From: Anticarsia gemmatalis
Taxonomy: Eukaryota > Arthropoda > Insecta > Lepidoptera > Erebidae
Length of the DNA stretch: 64,000 nucleotides
Assembly (NCBI RefSeq): GCF_050436995.1
Contig: NC_134745.1
Span: forward strand, 5,456,001-5,520,000
Reading direction: 5' to 3'
Below are positions 8,961-19,193 of this stretch, piece by piece. The translations under genes and the position numbers were made by a program. How positions within the stretch are numbered: position 1 is the stretch's first letter; every line of letters begins with the position of its first letter. The notes under the pieces were generated by a model that saw nothing but the letters and a program-made list of their open reading frames with translations, searched no databases and had not been told where the DNA came from.

Positions 8961-11900
8961 TTCTTTTAGTGGTCTGTTGTTTGCACTTTCATTACATTAG
9001 CGCTATATCAAATCAGCACACAATTTGCCGCGAGCTGAAAATGGGTTAGTTCTAGGGGCTGCGTCTTCCCTTCCAGTTTCACTAGCTCGTAACTAAATTT
9101 GTTTGTTGGATTTTGAAATTATACTCCGCGTTGATTATTTATTTATTTTGTTTTACTTCTATGATGAGTCGATGTTTTCCACTTTCACTTACTTCAAGAT
9201 TGCTTGTTTTGTACCTATAGATTTGCGGACAAGGATCATTTTCTTATATTATAATGTTTAGAAACACAAGATCTTAAACATTTACCCTGCAATTACTATG
9301 TTTAGTTACTATACAGATTACTAGAATTATTTATAGACTATAATATCGTAGTGCATTCTCATTCTCTACATGATCCAGTGCCTATAAACAATGTGAATAT
9401 TGTTTCAAAATAATAAATAATCCAAAGCAGCGTAACATTTTATCCAATATTTTGGTGAACGCTGGCAGCCTCGCATAAACCACAAACATAACATAATTGC
9501 AGTGAAAACGACACATTATCTTGCACCTGCACACGGCTAAGTACACATTCAGCATTTTACATCCTATGTTATAACAGGACGCCGGTGTAAAGCTCCGTTT
9601 CCATTTGGTAGAGTTTTATTGTGAAATACAAATATTACGCAATTTGTCTTACCACATGGTTAGACGGTGACTGGGCATCTATGCAAAGCTAGGAAGTTTA
9701 AATAAAGAGTAAAGCTACAATCTAATGTCTAAGTTCTATGTTAATTCGTATTTATTCGGTTGTTGAAAGACAATCTAAGGTTGTATAAAGTAACAAAAAT
9801 AATCTCTTTATTGACAATTCTGACTGTAGAGTTTATTTGATCATAACAATAAGTTATTGTAAGAAAATAAAAGGCTTTTTAAATATTCATTTTGTAATAT
9901 TCCGTGCATTCACGTTGCGCAACGAATAGAACCTAATCAAAAAGTGCCTTAACATTGACAAAACGAGTGGTCCCCACCAGTTATCGCTAAACTGTTGTTT
10001 CAGCGACCACATAAAATAATATGCATTATACAATGACGCACTGGAGTGATGTTTTCGTTCTGCGACAGAGTTTATGGCCGTTTTGGGATCGTTGGATATT
10101 AATTACCTCCTCGTTTCATGTTAGCGTGTTTGCTACTGAAATTTATTATACCGGTGTATGAAAAATTTGGTCACACAAAAAGTAGGACTTTTTTTACAGC
10201 TGAAACTAGGCATGCCTGTCTTGTTTTGCTAGAATTTTGAGAGTTATTACAAAGTGAACGGTTTAAGATAAGTACAAGTATTTAGAAGTAAGAAGTAAAC
10301 AAATCTAACATATTTCCAAAATGTTAGCAAATAGTGTATAAATAGATAATAATAATATAGAGTTGTTCATTCCCACGCAGCGAAAACTATGCCTACTCAA
10401 CCTATGTTTTCTTTCCAGACAATGTTCCATTTCTTCAATATACTTCAACAATGTTTCTAAACATACAGAAATACTACATTCAATAACATGTGGCTTGTCG
10501 TTTGTCAAATTAAAACTCTCGCTGTGACAGAAAAGCCGTGAATATACAAACCTACAGCCCTTCTTAAGCCCGCAGCGGATTATTGACGTGACAGCCGTAC
10601 ACTTTATTTAGAAAAGTAACCAAACTAATATCCATTCCGAGTATTGACTTGACACGGAGACTGTCTTAAACATCGTTCTTGGATTACCGCAATGTTTTTG
10701 GTAAAGAGTAAATTCTGAGTTTTGTGTGTTTGAGACTTTGAGTCACTATCGCTTTGCGAGCAAAGCACAAGCACTTTCAAAAACTATATCATGTTGTTTA
10801 TAGAGAAATTGAAACGTTATCTATCTTTGCAGTTGTCATTAATATAAGTAACTGCATCGTAAAGCGCCTCCTAGAATTCAATTTGTCAAAACTGGAACCG
10901 AGTTAACATAATTTCAAGATTCAGTCTACAAAGATTTCGATTACAGTCGTCGAACATCCTTAACACCACTCAAAACTACACTAAGTATGAACTATACTCC
11001 CGTAACTCCAACTTTAACACACCCCAATACGAATTTTCCACTTTTACTCCAAATATATTCCTCAAAATATATAGGAAATACGTAGAGAAAATTCTCTCGA
11101 AGCTGCGGCGGTGCATCGCCGATTTGACTATTCCTTCAACGCGAAGGAATTTAATTTATCCTAAACGTAGCGTACAAACGTCTGTAAAGTTTTATCTCGC
11201 CGCAGACTGATAAGAGAAAGGAAGAAACGTGATTTGTTTCACAAGGAAATTTATGTGTGTTAAAAATAGAACCGCTATGTCAGTTTCTAGAACAGTCTTG
11301 TACAATAACTTTTGTCTTGATAGTACGAGGTGCTTTTTGACGTTATTTTGCACTGTCCGTGTTATGAGTACAGAAAAGTAGATGAAATATAAAACCAGGT
11401 ATTGCTATTCAAGTCTTGTTTTTCTTATAACATTGGCTCTGATAACATTCGAGCAGAATTTTCTTTATGTAACATCTGTAAGAATATTAAAAGATATTTG
11501 ATATTGTTTAAGTCTATATTTTTGACATAATGAATAAAATATTAAGCTATAACTCTGCTATGCAAATAGAACGATATTGAAAAATAAACGGTATGGTTTA
11601 GACTAGACAAAAATCAAATAGCAGTTGAATTTACAGTTTACGGCGCGGCTAGATCAAAATACAATCATGCTTACATAGGTTTGTATGAAAGTTTTTCTGT
11701 CAGCCGACGCCGGCGCCGCCGCAAGCGCCATTGCTTTCGTCCAGTTTGTGGAATCCTAATGGATAGTAGTCCTGTAAACATAATAAGAAAGTTTGTGAGT
11801 TCCATTACTGCCTTGATCTTTAGATTCGAAGTTGCATACTTTACCGGTTAGACCACCCAAGGAGATGAATCTCGATTCTCAGGTAGAGTTTTTTTTCGAA

Positions 11901-12007
11901 TTTTTCAGTAATATTTCGGTGTTCTGTGTGCACAATAGGGTTTTCTTAAAGTTATTATGGCTATGCGATTTTTTGTTTTGGAACCAACTAAGTGTTATAC
12001 TCTGTAT
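8961..12007. other. Mostly unique sequence with small GC-richer islands
   Basis: No gene recognised. Three islands stand out. 9900-10135 contains TTTATGGCC, an Abdominal-B-type word, close to ATTAATTA. 11090-11220 contains a perfect 8-bp inverted repeat at 11130-11150 (ATTCCTTC, AACGC, GAAGGAAT). 11640-11735 contains GCCGACGCCGGCGCCGCCGC. Each could be a cis-regulatory element; nothing here proves it. Confidence 0.35.
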
Positions 12008-12048
12008 TATACAGAGTACAGAGTACAGAGTACACAGAGTACAGAGTG
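12008..12048 (+). repeat. 7-bp tandem repeat (ACAGAGT)n
   Basis: About five units of ACAGAGT, with one spacer variant (ACACAGAGT). Short, locally generated, with no other role evident. Confidence 0.85.
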
Positions 12049-13559
12049 TCTAAATGCGTTGCCGATGTATCACACATAAACTACTAATACTGACTTTAAT
12101 AGTTTCGATTACTACTTACGTAAACCTCACCTTTTTGTACCTATTTTAAATTTTTTTTTAAACAAATTCAATGATTTATCTAACTGTCATTACAGGAGTA
12201 CAACCGCATAATGACTTTTCTTTATTTGAGGATAGTAATAACTACAAGTTGAATCAAAAAGCGGTATCATATTTCTCGCAATAACCGTGTCTAAGACAGC
12301 GTGTTGACCCTTTCGCGTCCCTTGCTATGCAAACAAGTACAATATTCGCAGACAGTAATTAATATCAGTGGTAACCTTCAGTTGGCTGTGGGTGGCGGTG
12401 GCTAGACACCGGCCACTTGGGATAAACAATCATGTTTAAACGTATTACTTATGTTACTGTGTATTAGTATAAAGCGGTTTTGTTAAAGATTAGAATACTA
12501 GATATGCGCATTCTTTTTTAGATGTGATAAAAATTGTTACCAATTGGAAATACCTTATGTTAGACTGATAAAAGATGCCTTGAGTATTAAGTCCACCTGT
12601 ACTTAATATTTTTATAGTTTGCGGTACCCAACTGTTTATATAAAAAAATCTTAGTAGACTTTTGTCGATCTAGGATTCAAACCTCTATCTCTTGATCTAG
12701 TAAACACTACTGGCAGGTGATAAGTTAGATCATAAGAGTTTACAAACTATGGTTAAACCTTTTTCTGAAATCAAATGTACATTTGTAGTTGTTGTACTAT
12801 ATCTATATTTCAAAGGAATGCACTAAATAAAATAACACAACAGTAATTACATCCCGTAACATCATCATAAATTACTTTATATCTTCACAAGTCGTCCTCA
12901 TAACAGACATAATCACAAACAAGGAGTTTCATTTCAGTACTGATAAGGAACTTGTTACTGAAAGTCGCCCGCATGACACTTGTCACGTTTGCCTGCGGCT
13001 CAGCGTGAAACTACCATATCTGAACACTTTTGAAACAGTTGTACAGAGATTGATTTACGAAGCATTATCGCGGCAACAGCTCCGATATTTCAGCCAATAA
13101 ATTCTCTATTATTAAGTTATGACGTCATGTTATATAATATTGATTTAGTGTACCCGTTTCTAATGGTTACGATTGTGCGTAGCATTGTCTGTATGTGAAC
13201 ATCGAAGACTTTTTTTATTACAATACGAATGTCTATTATGTTATGTTGTTCGTACATTTTCCTCTTTACTGTTTAAAAGACAATCCTTCTCAGTAAACAC
13301 TGGTTATAAAGGTACTTGAATAATAAAACGTGGTTACATTCGAAATAAACACAACACGCTTGTAAAAAGGCTACAATGATTACTTATTTTGGCATAACGG
13401 AGAGCGGGGCTTTTACGTTGTTTTACGTAATCTGACACTTTTTTATTACAACAAAAGCTCCGGCGAGCCGCAAAATTCAGGAGTATGTGAAAATATCGAT
13501 GGTTTTAGCATTTTTGGTGGCGAAAATTTTAGGCGTATTTTTCTTTAATCACGAACACG
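12049..13559. other. Unique sequence
   Basis: AT-rich, no gene recognised. A GC-richer patch at 12960-13090 includes TGACACTTGTCACG, a word similar in style to the duplicated block just downstream. Confidence 0.4.
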
Positions 13560-13990
13560 TTCAGTAACAGTAGCGCAGCTGCCGCGTGCCGATAACATGC
13601 CTTGACACCTGACGTCGTTCGTCACACGCTTCTTGTTACTCCTTCGTCCTTAATTGATTCTAACCAGCTCCCAAATTGAAGCAATCTCCATTGAATTTTT
13701 AACACGTATAAGGTTTTAGAAGAACACGTTTAATCATAGTGTACGAGTATTCACAATCACGGCGGCGTCTCGCGGCTGCGGCGTGCCGATAACACGCCCG
13801 TGACACCTGCACGTCATTTGTCACGTCACAGCCCTATTGTTCTTTCTACGATATTGAACTTGTTTGCTTTTGTCCCGTCGACCTGTCGACTCCTTCCCCT
13901 GTTTCACGCTAAATTGGTTTGCGATTTCGTGAAGGGTATGCAAAGGGCTCGAGCGGTGCACTTTTCAATGCTTCAAGATTAATGTTCGGA
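13560..13990. promoter_or_regulatory. Diverged direct duplication, candidate regulatory block
   Basis: Two related segments lie about 197 bp apart. The first (13572-13640) begins GCGTGCCGATAACATGCC and the second (13769-13845) begins GCGTGCCGATAACACGCC. Each is followed by TGACACCTG and then a cluster of GTCAC/GTCACG words. The surrounding DNA is CpG-rich. A 60-codon frame overlaps the second copy but has no recognised domain. The pattern suggests an old tandem duplication of a binding-site cluster. Confidence 0.4.
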
Positions 13991-14580
13991 GTAGCAACCT
14001 ATTGTGAACGGGTGAAAGCTTCTTGAACTGTAATTATACTACATTCGATGAATCCTTTTGAATGTAGATAATAATAGAAATCCTTAAAGGGGTTAATCGT
14101 GCTCCTATTAAACTGAAAAGATTTACTTATTCACCCATAAATTGTAGTCAGTGAAATCAGAATGGCTGTAAATCTTTTGACAAAAGATTCACACTTATTG
14201 TAGATGTAAATCGAATAGATAAAGTGAGCACTAAACGTAGAGAACGGTAAAGAGCGAGCAAAGCTCTCTGTACGTGTGACTAGTTTGAATGCTAAAAGGT
14301 ATATTAAACTTAACGTGATTATATGTAAATAGTTTATAAAGATTATGATCGTGTTATTGACGCGATCGTACATTTTATCTTGGTTTAAATCATTTAATCT
14401 GAAAGTTCAAAGTATTTTATTCTCTTCACTTGTATTAAAAATGGTAACAAAAAGCGTACTGTATAAGATATATGTATTTAGATCAAAAATCTAATCACTA
14501 CCGAAATAATATCGATATACAAACTAAACAAATAATCCCAATACAACAATAACATATCAGTATCAATATCCCTCCATCCT
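13991..14580. other. Unique AT-rich sequence
   Basis: No supportable feature beyond a small hairpin (AAATCTTTT, GAC, AAAAGATT) near 14170. Confidence 0.45.
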
Positions 14581-14765
14581 TTCCAGTCTGTAAGTCAACA
14601 CGTCACGTGACCGTTATAGATACAACAAATGAAGTGCTATAAACAGAATTGACTGGTATGTTCGTGACGTTCCCCTCGTCACGCCACTGTCCGTTCGTCT
14701 GTCCCCGACGGACGGTATGTTATGCTCGTCTGAACTCTGACGCCGACGCCTAAATTGATTGAAGG
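14581..14765. promoter_or_regulatory. GC-rich block with GTCACGTGAC palindrome
   Basis: A perfect 10-bp palindrome, GTCACGTGAC, sits at 14602-14611. It matches the established CLEAR/M-box type site bound by MITF/TFEB-family bHLH-ZIP proteins. Sixty bases on, CGTGACG (14663-14669) and CGTCACG (14677-14683) form an inverted pair, followed by GTCCGT/ACGGAC words around 14690-14715. The clustering suggests a regulatory element. Binding is inferred from the motif only. Confidence 0.35.
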
Positions 14766-15140
14766 TTGCATAGACCACCGATGGTTTTTGTTGTTGTTGT
14801 ATTTGCATTTTGGGATAACAATAGATTGTGTGGTAAATGATTTATTATTATGGGCTTTTAGACAGGCAATTCGAAATTCGTTTTTCGTGAATTGTTTTTG
14901 TCCATAAGTTAAATTGTTTGTTTAAATACGATAGTAATAATCAATTATGGCAGTCTATGCTATACTTAAGGTTTTATTAATTTCTATAAGGTTAAGGATA
15001 GACGATAGAAAAATATGTACTTTGATGCAACGCTGCTTCACCTTGTCCCAAAATGACATTAAGTTTCAAATAAATCATACGTAGTATTGTGACAATTAAT
15101 TGTATTTTGCAGAAATCCGACTTAACAATTTTCTGTATGA

Positions 15141-15387
15141 ATTATTTGCAGATTACACTCGACGAATAATTTATTATTAAATCCTCTTGACAAAACCACC
15201 CAAATGACCATATTTCACTGCAAGAAAACGAACGTATAAAGAATCATACAGATTTTAATTATCATACTATATCTTTCATAATTATCTGGAGATCAAACTG
15301 GTCAACAGATAATTTATATCTGAAAACACTAGTATAATTAAAACAGCTTGTCAAAACCATCCCGAATTGCCATATTTCACTGCAAAT
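15141..15387 (+). repeat. Diverged tandem duplication of a 90-110 bp unit
   Basis: Unit 1 (15141-15224) and unit 2 (15280-15387) share an opening of the form ATTATYTGSAGATYA and a closing CTTGWCAAAACCAYCC, followed by CCATATTTCACTGCAA. The middle of unit 2 is longer. The copies have diverged substantially, so the shared parts may be constrained. Confidence 0.55.
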
Positions 15388-15674
15388 CTATTCTCATACA
15401 TAGCACAATGCAGTGTTTGGACAGTACAAGCCTGTAACAGACGTCTTTGTAATCACAGCAGAGATCAACATTCAATAGTCGGTTGATCTACTTGACCTCT
15501 GGGGTTAGACATGCTACGTATTTACATTTCAATTGTTTAAGCGAAACTCGGTATTAAATTGATGCAAGCATTTGCAGGTTGTTCAACGAGTACGTGTGGG
15601 TTTTCTTATGCATGAACGTATCGGAATGCGTTTTCGTTTTTATAAGGTGTTTTTATTACTTCATAAATATTGAT
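15388..15674. other. Unique sequence
   Basis: No gene or repeat recognised in this short interval. Confidence 0.4.
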
Positions 15675-15845
15675 ATATATAAAAATGAATTGCTGTTCGT
15701 TAGTCTCGCTAAAACTCGAGAACAGCTAATTTTGTTCTTGTGAATTATTTGTGGAAGTCCAGAGAAGGTGTCAAAGGTGAATAAATTTGAAAATACGCGG
15801 TATTAAATAAAACAAGAAAGCGTGAGCGGAGCTGCGCGGGTTATT
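15675..15845 (+). mobile_element. Helitron-like repeat fragment
   Basis: The segment starts at an ATATATATAAAAATG stretch, continues with ATTGCTGTTCGTTAGTCTCG and ends in GAGCGGAGCTGCGCGGGTT. The last part resembles the GCGGGCAACAGCTAG-type end of short lepidopteran Helitron-like repeats, but the final CTAG is lost. This is recognised from memory of the family. No coding capacity. Confidence 0.5.
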
Positions 15846-16030
15846 TGTATTATAAATAAATACATAAAATTGAGTTGGTGTTCAGAAATAGGTGGTAGTG
15901 CTTTCAGTGTAACTAATTAGTTTCAGGATTTTTATTCGTTTTTAAATATCGTATTCTACATGATAATAATCCCAGGAAACTTAAACTGTTTTTTATAAGT
16001 ACTGTTTCTAAGTAATAATACGTAAGAAGT

Positions 16031-16501
16031 ATGCCATCAAAAACATTCTGTAAAAACCTCAAGTCTCGCCGTAAAAAGTTGTGAGATCTATATAATACCA
16101 AGTCGATTAATCTATTTAGTCTCTACTTAAAGGACCTTCTGTCTTAAGTTATTACGTATGTTATTATCATGCCAATTAAAAAAAATACCTCTATAACAAA
16201 TAGACCGACCTGGCCATCGCATGATTTGATTATTAGTATGTATCACACTACACAGCACGACAAGAAGTTAATGCTCCTGAAATGTTAATGGCGAATTTGT
16301 GTCTTCTTGCGATGACCAAGTCGATCTATTTGTTTTAGAGGTATTTTTTTTTAAATTGGCATTATAATAACATACGTAATAACTTAAGACAGAAGGTCCT
16401 TTAAGTAGAGACTAAATAGATTAATCGACTTGGTATTATATAGATCTCACAACTTTTTACGGCGAGACTTGAGGTTTTTACAGAATGTTTTTGATGGCAT
16501 C
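16031..16501. repeat. Foldback of copy 3
   Basis: Arms of about 185-190 bp face each other around a loop of about 90 bases. At the two diagnostic sites both arms carry the T-type state (16089 with 16442, and 16128 with 16403). The loop-proximal T/C differences between arms are the same as in copy 1. Confidence 0.9.
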
Positions 16502-17140
16502 TCACTTCTTTTTGTAGAGCGAACATAAGTCCAATTTGTATGGAAAGACGTTTTTTTTTCATAATTCAACATATTTTCCTATGGGAATGTTGTTCAGTTT
16601 CATGGGCTAAACACCCTTACCCACCCCATACCCCCTCCCGTTATGCCTCATATAGTAGGTACCTATTTATTCATTAACAGCAAATGTAACCTTGTAATCT
16701 TATACATTTATATAGGATTACAAAGTTATGGTTGCGGTTGGTGTATTTAGAAAACTGGACCGAAATTAGAAAATATAAAAATTTTCCCATGATTAAGACA
16801 CTAAACCCTATTTGTATTCAAAATTTGAAGCTTCTAAGTCTGCTAGAAGTACCTTAGACTTTTGATGATCGGTGAGTCAGTGAGTCAGTGAATCAGTGAG
16901 TGACAAAATTCAAAATTTTAACAAGTTGTAATTTTTAAACTACTGGTTCAAATTGACTGAAATTTTAAATATACCGTGTTTATGCAATGACTGATTAGTT
17001 GCTGAAAATCCAGGCTTCTTGTTTTATCCACAACGAAATTATAGGGGTGTCAAAAATAGCCCGAATTGCTTCGAGAAAAGGATGTTACGGCCGTGCCGCT
17101 TTTTTTTGCTCGACTTGCGGAGGCACTTCCGTGCCCCCAG
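16031..17140 (-). mobile_element. Hairpin/foldback interspersed element, copy 3 (inverted)
   Basis: The third copy lies in the opposite orientation, so the foldback comes first (16031-16501) and the GC hairpin last (17121-17140). One hairpin arm has a G-to-A change, GGAGGCAC instead of GGGGGCAC. The interior matches copies 1 and 2 almost throughout, but a short A/T-rich part near 16660 is missing compared with them. Outer flanks are unrelated to those of the other copies. Together with copy 2 it forms an inverted pair about 12 kb apart, which could support recombination. An apparent 62-codon frame at 15913-16101 runs from unique DNA into the element and is not a gene. Confidence 0.9.
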
Positions 17141-17297
17141 ATTTCTAATGAATTTCAATAATGCGCAGAAAATAGATGACTTTGATTCTGACTAACCATT
17201 GACACAAAAAAGCAAAAAATAAAAGAGCACGAGCGTGCCTTTATAAAATTTATTCTAAAAGGGTTAGTAATTATTTAACATTTAAACTACACACTAA

Positions 17298-17411
17298 CTC
17301 CCGGTTCCTGAGTACACTTAGCGGTAGTTGATCTATTTAATAGCAATTTTTTTATACAAGTTTAAACACTATTGTATAGATAAACTACCGCTAAATGTAC
17401 CTCAGAAACTG
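17298..17411. mobile_element. Tourist-like MITE (114 bp, TAA target duplication)
   Basis: The terminal inverted repeats extend about 35 bp. The left reads CCGGTTCCTGAGTACACTTA then GCGGTAGTTGATCTAT; the right, complemented, reads CAGTTTCTGAGGTACATTTA then GCGGTAGTTTATCTAT. TAA directly flanks both ends (17295-17297 and 17412-17414). A three-base TWA-type target is the known signature of PIF/Harbinger (Tourist) elements. A second copy with the same TAA duplication is at 35103-35210, inside a SINE. No transposase is present, so it moved with help from elsewhere. Confidence 0.85.
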
Positions 17412-17414
17412 TAA

Positions 17415-19074
17415 GTCCTTATAAATAACTTACCACTATCAATAACGATGTAAATGCAACGAAAAGTAACAGCAAGTGAACACCTCCCATTTTAAGATCA
17501 CTTTTCAAGTTGAACCACCGATATCGGTTCCTATTTATTTCCACTGAAATGTACATACGTTTTCAGGGAAGGTGAATCTACAAGCTGCAAGTTTAAACTA
17601 TCGATGTAGTATTGATTACATCACTAGCGTATTGCTGCTGTTGTGCTAAATGGCTCATTTTGAATTGATTAGTGCACACTAGTGAAATCTTTAAAGGGAT
17701 TGAGTTTGGTTTATGTGCCTTTACACAATTACGTAAACTTGCGTGTATTTATACCTCAGAATAAGTATAATAGAAATTCAGTCTTCGCAGTTGCTACACC
17801 TTCATTTTTTACTCCAAAGTAGATGGAGAATTTAAGTAAAATGGATTTTCATATTAGGTACAGGTTACAATAACAAGAAAAAATAATTAAACTAAACTTT
17901 TCCGGTGCTACATATACTACTATATTTATATTCTAGGATTAGCAAAACGCTTTGAACTCGAACAGCCTTTGAGCAAACTTACCAGAAAATTTATCCATTT
18001 CTCCTTTACCCCGAAATCGTACACCGAAACAGCTCCACCAATTAGTTCTCAATTAATTTGGCAAACCTAAACGTTCCCAAAACAATAAACCAGAACAATG
18101 CTTCCAATACTCCGCATATATTATCTTTGACTCTCAATACGAAGACGTTAAGTTGGGCGCGACACATATTCCCCGAGTTGTACAAGTTTGCTGAGAACTA
18201 GGCTATCGACAGTGCACCCAACTACCTACAAAGGAGCGAGGGAACTTCTCTAATGAGATGAATAATTAAACAGGCCCGTATATAGTGCGCTAAATTAACG
18301 TATGTGAACGTTATACTGTTCTTTTACTTAGTTATAAATAAGTAATTAGTTTCATTGGATATGTAAATCAGATGCTCTGAATTACGTAGATGTTGTTACG
18401 CGGATAGTGTAATGGTATTCGATTGGAATGCCTTCTAATTTGGTAAGGTTGGAGCTTTTGTCCGTACTTCTCGGTAGTGGTCCTCGGCTTGTTCTGGTTT
18501 ATGGTAATGTCTAGAAAATAGCGGTTCGGAGAAAATTCAGTAAATTCTATAGAAATGCCTAATCATTTCAAATCAATTAGAACACTCTGCTCTGAGACGA
18601 GTTACTAATATTTAATAAACATTCTGTATTACTATAAAGTGAATTGGTCTCATCTAGTTTAATGATATTAAAAACATTAATTTCTCTAAATCCATCTAAA
18701 AAATGTAATAAGAAAGCATCAGCGAGATAGAATTTTATTTGTAGTAAAATCACACGAATAAACATACTCTAATGAATCCCAAACAAGAATGCGGGCAGTA
18801 AAACCGAGGATTATCTAGAAAAATTACTGCGCAATGAGAATAAAAATGATTGTTTCGCCAACAATTTGTTCTGGTTCATTGCTTAATTACTCAGATCATT
18901 ATACCACTAAGTACGGCGTTATAAAAATAATTCTACTCATTTGGCGTTTATTGTTTTGTGGTAGAAGCGCCGAGAAAATATTGTTACCCATTTAGTTCTA
19001 TATTTATTTTATTTTGAGCTTTGTTTGGATATGGGGATACATTTTTCATGGACGTATTTATCAGCCATATTTAT
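17415..19074. other. Unique AT-rich sequence
   Basis: No gene recognised. Around 18145-18240 an AGTTGGGCGC word has an inverted partner GTGCACCCAACT about 90 bases on, too short to call an element. Confidence 0.4.
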
Positions 19075-19193
19075 GCAAGCAAGACGTATGTGTACTGAAT
19101 GTAAGCGCACACGCACTTTTTGTAATGTCGTAGCACTTGGCTACGACACGCATTCGCTTACTCGCTAGTCAAAATACGCGTCTTACATGCGTT
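19075..19193. repeat. Imperfect 119-bp stem-loop
   Basis: Three nested pairs of complementary blocks are visible: AAGACGTAT (19081-19089) with ATACGCGTCTT (19174-19184), GTAAGCG (19101-19107) with CGCTTAC (19155-19161), and TGTCGTAGC (19126-19134) with GCTACGACA (19140-19148) around the loop ACTTG. The inner stem is perfect over 9 bp. It may be a decayed MITE, or a precursor-like RNA hairpin; no known microRNA seed was recognised. Confidence 0.55.

Noticed and set aside
11488..11512. Resemblance to miR-190 (AGATATTTGATATTG)
   Set aside because: The seed region has a deletion and no matching hairpin arm was seen.
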